This document shows, piece by piece, positions 19,206 to 25,800 of a stretch of 64,000 nt of DNA. Every line of letters starts with the position of its first letter. Position 1 is the first letter of the stretch. The position numbers were made by a program, and so were the translations under genes. Source of the stretch: Candidatus Sumerlaeota bacterium (GTDB lineage: Bacteria; Sumerlaeota; Sumerlaeia; Sumerlaeales; Sumerlaeaceae); NCBI GenBank assembly GCA_012513815.1, contig JAAZBM010000009.1, positions 58,978 through 122,977 on the forward strand, read 5' to 3'. The notes under the pieces are model-generated. The model saw only the letters and a program-made list of their open reading frames with translations, was not told the DNA's origin and searched no databases.

Positions 19206-19526
19206 TCAATAACAGAAGTAGTAATAGAAGAACAACAATACCCTAAACAATAGTTCAAGCACACTAAACAGTACGCTAACGGTAACACAAGAAACTATTA
19301 AGATGGTAAGAATACCAGCAAAACCAAAGATAATCATCACGCAAACAATTGATATAAAAGCATATAAATCCTTGTATGAATGAATATCGGAAACAAGATC
19401 ACTAAATCCCCAACCTGAAGATACAGAACCGCTTAAGCTACCAACATAATATGGAATGCCAATTGGCCTATTATAGAAACAATCTTCATAATCATAGTAA
19501 TAGCCATCGCCATAATCATTATACAT
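19206..19526 (-). CDS. Small aromatic-rich membrane protein, unknown function
   Basis: 106 residues, not recognised. The N-terminal 25 residues are very rich in Tyr and Asp (YNDYGDGYYYDYEDC); two hydrophobic segments follow at about residues 55-80 and 80-103, and the protein ends in FFYYYFCY. It is AT-rich compared with flanking genes and lies, with the gene at 19712-20254, between two same-orientation copies of the composite repeat. That layout suggests a small acquired islet. The small size and odd composition leave some doubt that it is expressed. Confidence 0.5.
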   Translation of the reverse strand: MYNDYGDGYYYDYEDCFYNRPIGIPYYVGSLSGSVSSGWGFSDLVSDIHSYKDLYAFISIVCVMIIFGFAGILTILIVSCVTVSVLFSVLELLFRVLLFFYYYFCY

Positions 19527-19711
19527 ATTATTTATATTCTCCCTTCTGCTTATGTTGGTGGTGATACTCGCGGCTGTTATTTACGACAGTTCTTTTCATT
19601 CTCTATCCTCATGGACTCTCTCACGGCATTACATTAAGTGTCCGTTTTATGGGAAACGAACAAGCCATTATGCTATTAGTAAGATAATTATCTTCAATAC
19701 CGCATGATATA

Positions 19712-20254
19712 TCACCACAGTAAATCATGATAATAAAACCAAAGTAAGTATTCAAAATACATTTCGAAACCATCGCTAATGATATCATAAAGCACACAAC
19801 AAACAATAATTGCACCGCAAATCATAAACAGCATAAGAACAAACATTAATGATGCCGCGACAAAATCACTAATTGTTGAATGTGTGATATCGAAACGTTT
19901 CAAGCCCTTCTTTTTATTAGCTTTCGGAAAGCCCTCGACAGTTGTTTTGCCAACAACACTTTCATCTTCCATCGTGTGATCAGTTGTGCTGTTGATAGAG
20001 TTATCACTTTCGACTACGCCGGGCAGTTGCATTTCGCGTTCCGCCTTCAACGCATCCATCACGGCATCAGCACAGCTACAGTCGCCGCCATCAGTATTGA
20101 ATCTGCATCTATCAAGAGACCCGCAAGACATCTCACGTTGAGCGAAGTATTTGCACATCTCTTGCTTACCAATACTCATACATGAGTACCTAACCCTCAC
20201 AAAGCTAAACGGCATACTCTTCTTCTCAACCATAACTTCCATCCCTACACTCAT
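19712..20254 (-). CDS. Cysteine-rich protein with C-terminal membrane helix, unknown function
   Basis: 180 residues, not recognised. The N-terminal part holds seven cysteines within about 40 residues (pattern C-x9-C, then C-x6-C, C-x9-C-x-C), which could bind a metal or form disulfides. A polar linker and a KANKKKGLKR basic patch follow. A strong hydrophobic helix lies at about residues 132-158, followed by an aromatic tail. Orientation with the cysteine domain inside the cytoplasm is possible because of the basic patch before the helix. Several ATGs (20254, 20242, 20233) compete as the start. It pairs with the small protein at 19206-19526 between repeat copies 1 and 2. Confidence 0.55.
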   Translation of the reverse strand: MSVGMEVMVEKKSMPFSFVRVRYSCMSIGKQEMCKYFAQREMSCGSLDRCRFNTDGGDCSCADAVMDALKAEREMQLPGVVESDNSINSTTDHTMEDESVVGKTTVEGFPKANKKKGLKRFDITHSTISDFVAASLMFVLMLFMICGAIIVCCVLYDIISDGFEMYFEYLLWFYYHDLLW

Positions 20255-20398
20255 CCCGGCACTGCGACAAACGAAAGTACGAAATCATCGATCTCAATAA
20301 ACAACTATCACCACCAAGAAAAAACGAATCACCCCCATTTTGTCCCTAATGCAAATTTCCGGACAACCATCCATTTTTCCTAAACAGCCACCTTCAAA

Positions 20399-20737
20399 CA
20401 GAGTGGAGAGCATTAATATAGAGTGGAGAGTTAAGAGTGGAGAGTGGAGTGAAGGACAAAAAAACATTTATTAAATTATTTCTCCTTAGTCGCCTTAGTC
20501 ACCCCAGTAGGCCCATTCACCCAATTGCTTATTGGCCCTATTAGCCCTATTGGGCTTAGTCGCCCTATCCGCCTCAGTTGCCTTAGTTGGCCCAGTAGGC
20601 CTATTTTCCCTATCCGCCCCAGTCGCCCCAGTTGACATTTCCACAGGAAATGTCATAATCTAAAATAAACAGCCCCTTGTCCACCACTCCACTCTCAACT
20701 CTCCACTCTTCACTCTATATAAAGCTCTCAACTCTAA
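20399..20737 (+). repeat. Composite repeat element, copy 2 (no gene inside)
   Basis: Same orientation and architecture as copy 1: CAGAGTGGAGAG and further 7-bp units, GGACAAAAA, an A/T spacer, a 9-bp periodic array (units such as GCCCTATTA, GCCCTATTG, GGCTTAGTC, GCCCCAGTT with one slip), the palindrome GACATTTCC-N3-GGAAATGTC at 20634-20654, AAACAGCCCCTTGTCCACC, and inverted 7-bp units. It ends directly against the A-run of the pilin terminator at 20748. It occupies most of the gene-free stretch 20255-20802; positions 20255-20398 show no other feature. Copies 1 and 2 form one subfamily (AAACAGCCCC). Confidence 0.88.
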
Positions 20738-20747
20738 TAAAAAAAAA

Positions 20748-20773
20748 GCAGTTCCCTCTTTTGAGAGAACTGC
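20748..20773 (-). terminator. Rho-independent terminator of the first pilin gene
   Basis: Read on the minus strand, a GCAGTTCTCTC stem pairs with GAGGGAACTGC (one mismatch, four-base loop) and is followed by nine or more U residues. It lies 30 bases after the pilin stop codon. The stem is related to the one after the second pilin (21314-21342), so the terminator was duplicated along with the gene. Confidence 0.85.
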
Positions 20774-20802
20774 CGGTGTTGACTTGTTTGTTGTGTTGTT
20801 TG

Positions 20803-21165
20803 TTATTTTGTTAGGATGTGGTGCCATGCAGTGTTGCTGGCGCCGAGTGAGGTGCCGATGCTGCAAGCAGGGTCAGTGTTCATGTCGCCGATGGTGTAAT
20901 CGCCGCCATTGGGGCATAAAGGTGTTGCTTTGATGTAGAGTGTGGATGCGATGAGGTCGCTCTCAACGGGTGTCTCTGTGGCATTCTTTTTGTTCTCGAG
21001 TGCCCACTGTTGTTTGGCGGCATCGTATTGCTTAAGGTTTGCTTGGCATGCGGTTGCGCGACTAGTTTCGCGCGCACGGATGAATGATGGCACCGCGATT
21101 GAAAGGATGATGCCGATGATTGCTACAACGATCATGATTTCGACGAGTGTAAAGCCTTTTTTCAT
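20803..21165 (-). CDS. Type II secretion/type IV pilin-like protein (pseudopilin paralogue 1)
   Basis: 120 residues with a class III prepilin leader MKKG/FTLVEIMIVVAIIGI, including the Glu at +5 of the mature protein, so it should be cleaved and N-methylated by a prepilin peptidase. A helix with RARETSRATACQANLKQYDAAKQQWALE follows, then a short globular end with Cys pairs (LCPNGG and PACSIGT) and a terminal AWHHILTK. This short minimal pilin type is typical of Lentisphaerota and Kiritimatiellota. Very similar to the next gene (21362-21724) and to 26178-26543. It has its own promoter and terminator and so is a single-gene unit. Role in a pilus or in secretion cannot be separated here. Confidence 0.9.
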   Translation of the reverse strand: MKKGFTLVEIMIVVAIIGIILSIAVPSFIRARETSRATACQANLKQYDAAKQQWALENKKNATETPVESDLIASTLYIKATPLCPNGGDYTIGDMNTDPACSIGTSLGASNTAWHHILTK

Positions 21166-21232
21166 TATGTGTCTTCCTGACTATAATAGAATGATTTTTT
21201 ATAAAACTCAGCACATTTGTTATGCTATCTTC

Positions 21233-21261
21233 ACTATACTGAAAAAGTATTGGTGTGTCAA
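21233..21261 (-). promoter_or_regulatory. Sigma-70-type promoter of pilin 1
   Basis: On the minus strand TTGACA (21261-21256), a 17-base spacer and TATAGT (21238-21233) form a near-consensus housekeeping promoter. The expected start site is about 60 bases before the pilin ATG at 21165. The second pilin has a sigma-54 site instead. Confidence 0.8.
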
Positions 21262-21313
21262 CAAAAAAAACGCAATGTTTAGCGGTTTTCTGCAAAAGAC
21301 AAAAGAAACAAAA

Positions 21314-21342
21314 GGCAGTTTCCCCTTTTGGGAGAACTGCCC
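21314..21342 (-). terminator. Rho-independent terminator of the second pilin gene
   Basis: On the minus strand GGCAGTTCTCCC pairs with GGGGAAACTGCC (one internal mismatch, short loop), followed by a U-rich run. It is 20 bases after the pilin stop codon and is related in sequence to the terminator at 20748-20773. Confidence 0.8.
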
Positions 21343-21361
21343 AATCGATATATTATCGAAA

Positions 21362-21724
21362 CTATTTTGTCAAGACATGATGCCATGCGGTGTTGCTGGC
21401 GCCGAGTGAGGTGCCGATGCTGCATGCAGGGTCTGTTGCCATGTCGCCGATGGTGTAATCGCCGCCATTGGGGCATACAGGTGTTGCTTTGATGTAGAGT
21501 GTGGATGCAATGAGGTCGCTCTCAACAGGTGTAGCATCTGCATTCTTTTTGTTCTCGAGTGCCCACTGCTGTTTGGCGGCGTCGAATTGCTTCAGGTTGC
21601 CCTGGCAAGCCGTTGCGCGGCTGGTTTCACGTGCGCGGAGGAATGAAGGAACCGCGATTGCTAAAATGATACCGATGATCGCGACAACGATCATAATCTC
21701 AACAAGGGTAAATGCTTTACGCAT
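21362..21724 (-). CDS. Type II secretion/type IV pilin-like protein (pseudopilin paralogue 2)
   Basis: 120 residues, differing from the first pilin at only about a dozen positions (MRKA/FTLVEIMIVVAIIGI leader; RARETSRATACQGNLKQF helix; same Cys-containing end and AWHHVLTK terminus). The two genes are a tandem duplication with matching terminators, but their upstream regions are unrelated: this one has a consensus sigma-54 promoter. That suggests it is switched on by an NtrC/PilR-type activator, while paralogue 1 is made constitutively. A ribosome-binding site (AGGAGA) lies just upstream. Confidence 0.9.
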   Translation of the reverse strand: MRKAFTLVEIMIVVAIIGIILAIAVPSFLRARETSRATACQGNLKQFDAAKQQWALENKKNADATPVESDLIASTLYIKATPVCPNGGDYTIGDMATDPACSIGTSLGASNTAWHHVLTK

Positions 21725-21794
21725 AATATGTATCTCCTATGGACTAAAAGTAATATCTTGACTCGTTGCCGAATCAATGATGTTCCTTTTTATT

Positions 21795-21810
21795 AGCAAG
21801 CGATGTGCCA
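21795..21810 (-). promoter_or_regulatory. Sigma-54 promoter of pilin 2
   Basis: Minus strand reads TGGCAC-ATCGC-TTGCT, an exact match to the -24/-12 consensus with the required 10 bases between GG and GC. It lies about 70 bases before the ATG at 21724. Sigma-54 promoters need an NtrC-family activator; one with an intact GAFTGA loop is encoded at 55011-56474. Confidence 0.85.
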
Positions 21811-21958
21811 AAATGAGTTTGTGTACGGAAGTATAGAGTAATAGCGGGGTTGTCGGGGTTTTGAGTCTTGGGCTTCGGTGTGTATACCTGTACACAAACA
21901 GAAAAATGGGTATTGGATTACTCTTCCTATTCGTTACTTGAGTTACACGTTAGTGAAG

Positions 21959-22617
21959 CAGAGTGAAGAGTGAAGAGTGGAGTGAAGGACTAAAAGTAGA
22001 GTGAAGAGTGGAGAGTGGAGAGAAAAACTAAAAGCTATTTGATTTAGGTAATGACATTTCCTGTGGAAATGTCAACTGGGGCGAATAAGCCTAATAGGGC
22101 CAATAGGGCAACTGGGGCGACTTGGTTGAGTTAGGCTGAGGGACTATTCCTTGGTTTCATTGTTTTGGTTGTGGCAATTAGGATTTTCTTGAGTTCTGTG
22201 CCGTCAGCAAGTAGGCTTGTGTATTGTTCTTCGGTCAGGTAGGCGGTATCGTGCAGCAGTTCGAGCCAATAGAGGGTTTCGGAACATTCTTTTAGGGCAA
22301 TGTATACTTTCGAGAGAAATTCGTTTCGGCTGATTGCGTACTCGGCTTCTGCAATGTTGGCACCGATGCTTGTGCCGCTTCGGAGAATCTGCTTTGAGAG
22401 TACGTGCTCTTGTTTATCGGTACTCAAATATTTGTAGAGGTTTATAATTCTGATGGCAAATGCTTTGCTTTTGGCTTTCGCCATCCCTTTGTTGTCACTT
22501 TCCATCGCAGTTTTCTCCTTGACAGAATCTTACATCAAATAAACAGCTTTTAGTCCACCACTTCACTCTCCACTCTTCACTCTCCACTCTATTTGAGGCT
22601 CTTCACTCTCCACTCTG
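21959..22617 (-). repeat. Composite repeat element, copy 3, carrying a four-helix-bundle gene
   Basis: The only copy with a gene and the only one on the minus strand. In element orientation (right to left): CAGAGTGGAGAG-type 7-bp units (22617-22560), GGACTAAAAGCTGTTTA, the gene at 22505-22131, a 9-bp periodic array (22130-22074), the palindrome GACATTTCC-N3-GGAAATGTC at 22053-22073, TAGCTTTTAGT, and inverted 7-bp units to 21959. The inner arms (ACTAAAAGCT near 22028 and AGCTTTTAGT near 22546) are inverted copies. The right end supplies the stop codon of the rnpA-yidD gene. Positions 21725-21958 hold only the pilin promoter. Confidence 0.87.
22131..22505 (-). CDS. Four-helix-bundle protein (S23/IVS-encoded protein family)
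   Basis: 124 residues. The family signature is visible: FAIRIINLYKYLSTDKQEHVLSKQILRSGTSIGANIAEAEYAISRNEFLSKVYIALKE, then a Leu-rich helix (ETLYWLELLHDT) and a last helix with ELKKILIA (each given in part). Proteins of this family are encoded by insertions in 23S rRNA genes and by scattered chromosomal copies, and resemble Avd of diversity-generating retroelements; they bind nucleic acid as oligomers. Here the gene sits inside the composite repeat, in the same sense as the element, with AAGGAG 9 bases before the ATG. Its last codons read into the 9-bp array, which supplies the stop. Confidence 0.85.
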   Translation of the reverse strand: MESDNKGMAKAKSKAFAIRIINLYKYLSTDKQEHVLSKQILRSGTSIGANIAEAEYAISRNEFLSKVYIALKECSETLYWLELLHDTAYLTEEQYTSLLADGTELKKILIATTKTMKPRNSPSA

Positions 22618-23418
22618 CTTTTTATGTTTTCCGTTTGGGACGGGGTCGTAGCCGCCTTGGCAGAAGGGGTTGCAGCGCATGATGCGCCAGATGAGTAGGG
22701 GTAGGGCTTTGTGGAAGGGTAGGGTTTGGAGGCATTCGAGTCCGTAGGCGGAGCAGGATGGGTGGAAGCGGCATATGGGGGGCATGATGGGCGAGATAAG
22801 GAGTCTGTATGTTTTGACGAGGAACAGCATGGCAAACCGAAAGGGAGCTTCGATGATTTCGAGTATTCGGTTGGTGCGGATTCGGCAGGTACCATCGGCG
22901 CCGGCGTCTGCATCGGCGTTGGCGCTGCCGTCGCTACCGGGATTGGCGTCAATGTTGGCGATGCGAGCTACTGTCGGGGTGCCGTTGCCGGGTTGCGGCG
23001 GCGTGTCGTTGGTGTCCGTGATAAATAGCCCGGCTTTGTGCCATGCGATGTGGAGGCTGGTACGGAGTTGTTGCGTGTCGAGTTTGAGTGCCTGTCGGGT
23101 GAGGTTGACGATGACGGTATGCCCGGGTTTGAGTTCGGGGAGCGTGAGTCTGAAAATCTCACGGACTTGGCGGCGGAGTCGGTTTCGGCGGTATGCCTTG
23201 CCGATCGTCTTTTTAGACGCGGTAATGCCGAGCTTTGTTTGTGTCGGGCTGTCATTGCGGTTGATGACGAAGACGGCGACTCCGCGTTGCTTGATGGGTG
23301 TCGCGTGTTGGTATACATGCAAAAACTCCGCTCTTGTTCGGACTCTGTTCTCGTCGTTGAGAAACAGTCGTGTCATGTCTTGAGCGGAGTTATAAGAAGT
23401 TTTATTCTGTCGATTCAT
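22603..23418 (-). CDS. rnpA: Fusion of RNase P protein (RnpA) and membrane insertion factor YidD
   Basis: 271 residues in one unbroken frame. Residues 15-132 are RnpA: a basic N-terminus, LGITASKKTIGKAYRRNRLRRQVREIFR with the RNR motif at 74-90, and a C-terminal helix. Residues 133-185 are a low-complexity Asp/Ala/Gly linker. Residues 190-266 are YidD, with one hydrophobic stretch, CRFHPSCSAYGLECL and MRCNPFCQGGYDPVP. RnpA processes tRNA 5' ends with the RNase P RNA; YidD assists YidC-dependent membrane insertion. The two genes are adjacent in most bacteria, so fusion is plausible. The start at 23418 has AAGGCG upstream. The last residues (KKQSGE) and the stop come from the abutting repeat element. 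Confidence 0.9.
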   Translation of the reverse strand: MNRQNKTSYNSAQDMTRLFLNDENRVRTRAEFLHVYQHATPIKQRGVAVFVINRNDSPTQTKLGITASKKTIGKAYRRNRLRRQVREIFRLTLPELKPGHTVIVNLTRQALKLDTQQLRTSLHIAWHKAGLFITDTNDTPPQPGNGTPTVARIANIDANPGSDGSANADADAGADGTCRIRTNRILEIIEAPFRFAMLFLVKTYRLLISPIMPPICRFHPSCSAYGLECLQTLPFHKALPLLIWRIMRCNPFCQGGYDPVPNGKHKKQSGE

Positions 23419-23490
23419 TGAGAACGCCTTTTTTGTATCGCGTAATAAGCAGATTACGCGGTTGCGTGTCTCCTTAAGTGCGATGCGTTT

Positions 23491-23646
23491 TTAGCGTGCG
23501 GAATTCGAGTCAGAAACGGTCAGGCGCCAGCGTCCTTTGGCACGGCGGCGCTTGAGGACTTGTCGCCCTGTTTTGCTAGCCATACGCGCGCGGAAGCCGT
23601 GTTTGTGCCATCTTTTCGTCAGGCTTGGCTGAAATGTACGCTTCAT
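23491..23646 (-). CDS. rpmH: 50S ribosomal protein L34
   Basis: 51 residues: [38 protein letters not shown] and a terminal [14 protein letters not shown]34 is a small basic protein of the large subunit, usually 44-46 residues; this one has a slightly longer C-terminal tail. It lies 72 bases before rnpA-yidD in the usual rpmH-rnpA order. dnaA is not next to it: the 270 bases upstream (23647-23916) are AT-rich, hold no clear DnaA boxes and separate it from a divergent gene. Confidence 0.95.
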   Translation of the reverse strand: MKRTFQPSLTKRWHKHGFRARMASKTGRQVLKRRRAKGRWRLTVSDSNSAR

Positions 23647-23916
23647 GTCAATAGTTCTCTCTTTATAAAAATCAAATCCACAATGTGTTCTGATGCAATC
23701 GGTTATGATACGACATCAGGCAAAAGAGTTCATACTTATGAGTTGAGAGTTTATTCTCTATATTGTACAAAGGCTTTTGGTTCGTGCTCGATTCGTCACG
23801 TTTATCCGTTATGATTTTACAATTATATTTGTATGGTGTTTTTGACCAAACAGAGACAAAGAGTTGTTTTTGTTTTGGGGATATTTGCTTGATAGATTTG
23901 AGGAGGAATGATCTTT

Positions 23917-24819
23917 ATGAAAGTAGCTATCGCTTTCAGGGGCGTCTTTTGTTTTTTAGTCGCCGTCGTTACGATGGTGTCACCCGCTTTTTCGGCGGAC
24001 ATCGTGACCTTTTCTCAGAATGATATATCGCGGATTATCGGAGAAGTCATCGGGGTTCAGCCGCCGGTGGGGTCTCTGTCGATTCATCGGAATTCGCAGG
24101 GGAATATGCTCAATGCTGTGTACCCCAAGCGGGCGGAGGTGATTATTCATACGAATCGTCAGGAGCAACATCCGGTGTCGGATATGGTGATTGATGTTTT
24201 TCGGTTGGATAATGGTACACCGGCGGCGCAGATTATCGAGGACGAGGGTTTCCCGACGCTGATGGTCGGCGACAATGAGCCGATTCGCGCAAAGGGGGGC
24301 TATGACATCGAGCCATCGGGGCGTGCGCTGATGGTCTCGCAAAAGGAGAACACAACGCTGAGCACGCTAGATAAGCCTTACTTTACGAAGTTGCGCATCG
24401 GGAACTTTGATGGCAAACGGATTTTTTCGCGCGGAAATGATATGGTCTTAATCGGGAATAATACCGCGACCGGTTTGATGGAAGCTCGCCTGATTTCGGT
24501 TCAAGGTAATGGCGTTTTTGGCGAAGCCGGAAAATTGAATTTGCACAATGTTGCTTCGGGGATTCGTGTTCTGGACTATGCGCCGGATGACGATGAACTG
24601 TTGCTTGGCGGTGTTGATGCCTCGGGCGCGACCTCGTTTGCGGTCTACAATCTTGGCACAGGTCAGGGACGCGTTGTTGCTCCGCAGCGTCCGGGCGATA
24701 CTCAGGCGCTGTTCCTGAGTAATTCGAGCAAGTTGGCCGCCCGTTTGAGTGGTCGTGCCGGACCGGCGCCGACCAAGCGTGGATTCTTCCAAGAGTTGTT
24801 CCAAGGGTTTCGGTTTTGA
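23917..24819 (+). CDS. Secreted protein of unknown function
   Basis: 300 residues from the ATG at 23917, chosen because GAGGAGG lies 10 bases upstream; the ATG at 23908 is too close to it. A clear signal peptide ends near PAFSADIVTF. The rest is soluble, with alternating hydrophobic strands and repeats of the form LxxGxxxxxSGATSFAVYNLGTG, suggesting a beta-propeller-like or other all-beta fold; no catalytic motif is recognised. The C-terminus is basic and aromatic (KRGFFQELFQGFRF). Its stop overlaps the start of the RDD gene, so the two are co-translated. The secreted protein and the membrane protein may work together. Confidence 0.8.
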   Translation: MKVAIAFRGVFCFLVAVVTMVSPAFSADIVTFSQNDISRIIGEVIGVQPPVGSLSIHRNSQGNMLNAVYPKRAEVIIHTNRQEQHPVSDMVIDVFRLDNGTPAAQIIEDEGFPTLMVGDNEPIRAKGGYDIEPSGRALMVSQKENTTLSTLDKPYFTKLRIGNFDGKRIFSRGNDMVLIGNNTATGLMEARLISVQGNGVFGEAGKLNLHNVASGIRVLDYAPDDDELLLGGVDASGATSFAVYNLGTGQGRVVAPQRPGDTQALFLSNSSKLAARLSGRAGPAPTKRGFFQELFQGFRF

Positions 24820-25661
24820 GTTTTGATGACGGTCATCCGCGGCAAATGCCGGGTGTGGCAGATTTGGATATCGTCACACGAATCGTAGATTTTGGCAGCC
24901 TTGCGCCGTCCGATGATGGTAGCGTTGCGGGGGGTAATAGGCGTGACCCGGGTTTGGTCTTCGCACTGGCGGATGTTGGCGTTCGGTTTGTGGCGTGGGT
25001 GTACGACTTCGTGATTGCCGCCGCGCTGATGAGTGTGATCGTCATGTTTTGGATGAGCCTTCGCGAGGAACCTTTTGCCGCATTGCCGACGAGCCGAGTG
25101 CTCCTGTTTGTGGGCGGACTTTTCGCCCTGCATATCTTGATGAGCGCCGCGATGGAGTGGCTCTGCGCCGGGCAAACACCGGGAAAAAACGTTTTCGGTC
25201 TGCGTGTTGTCAGCACGGATGGTGGCCGCGTGGGCGCATGGCAGGCGTTGGTACGCAACCTGAGCCGCGTGATAGATTTTTTACCGGCGTTTTACATTTG
25301 CGGCGTCTGGGCGACGAACCGCACGGCGTATCGTCAACGGATGGGCGACAGCTGGGGGCACACACTTGTCATCGCGGACGTCCCCTTCAGACAGATGCTG
25401 GCAGAGGCGGGACTGCCGCCGGGCGTGTACTCAACCAGCGTGACAGGCTCAATGGTCGAGAGCCTGCTGGCTCGGCGCGACGAACTTGCGCCGGAAGCCG
25501 CAACGGCAATCGCTCGCAAACTCGCACTGTACCTCGACGCGGAGAATCCCGTCACGGATGATTTTAACCTGAAACGGCTCCTGCGCGAGCAACGCTACAT
25601 GGATTATTTAGACACTCGCGTTGCGGGAGAACGAGCGGGCGACACGAAACCGACGAGTTGA
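24816..25661 (+). CDS. RDD family membrane protein
   Basis: About 281 residues from a TTG at 24816 that overlaps the upstream stop (TTGA), or 271 from the ATG at 24846. After a polar N-terminus, the RDD domain covers about residues 50-190 with three or four membrane helices and the family pattern RFVAWVYDFVIAAAL, then AGQTPGKNVFGLRVV with the conserved Pro-Gly-Lys turn, and RQRMGDSWGHTLVI. RDD proteins are poorly understood membrane proteins, some linked to ion exchange. A soluble C-terminal tail of about 90 residues is extra and not recognised. Confidence 0.85.
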   Translation: MSFDDGHPRQMPGVADLDIVTRIVDFGSLAPSDDGSVAGGNRRDPGLVFALADVGVRFVAWVYDFVIAAALMSVIVMFWMSLREEPFAALPTSRVLLFVGGLFALHILMSAAMEWLCAGQTPGKNVFGLRVVSTDGGRVGAWQALVRNLSRVIDFLPAFYICGVWATNRTAYRQRMGDSWGHTLVIADVPFRQMLAEAGLPPGVYSTSVTGSMVESLLARRDELAPEAATAIARKLALYLDAENPVTDDFNLKRLLREQRYMDYLDTRVAGERAGDTKPTS

Positions 25662-25713
25662 GAAATTAATGAATAGAGAATCCGTTCGTGCACTACTTAC
25701 ATCTGCGAAAAGT

Positions 25714-25791
25714 CGGGGTGTAGCGCAGTCTGGTTAGCGTATCTGCTTTGGGAGCAGAGGGTCGGCGGTTCGAATCCGCCCACCCCGACCA
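25714..25791 (+). tRNA. tRNA-Pro (anticodon TGG)
   Basis: A complete cloverleaf: acceptor CGGGGTG pairs with CACCCCG; D stem GCGC/GCGT; anticodon stem TCTGC/GCAGA enclosing the loop TTTGGGA with anticodon TGG at 34-36; T stem GGCGG/CCGCC with loop TTCGAAT; discriminator A and an encoded CCA end at 25789-25791. A run of eight T follows. Composite repeat copy 4 starts 9 bases after the CCA. Confidence 0.96.
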
Positions 25792-25800
25792 CTTTTTTTT

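Noticed and set aside
20460..20634. The 9-bp periodic array considered as a CRISPR array
   Set aside because: Units are 9 bp without unique spacers, and no cas genes are present.
22563..22952. Frames encoding peptides like RVKSGEWRVES within the 7-bp arrays
   Set aside because: They come only from translation of the repeated GAGTGGA units; no domain, and the real genes there are rnpA-yidD and the four-helix-bundle gene.
23647..23916. AT-rich gap next to rpmH considered as a replication origin
   Set aside because: No convincing TTATNCACA DnaA boxes on either strand and dnaA is absent; AT content alone is not enough.
25714..25791. Reading the tRNA anticodon as GGG
   Set aside because: The stem TCTGC/GCAGA fixes the 7-base loop as TTTGGGA, so positions 34-36 are TGG.
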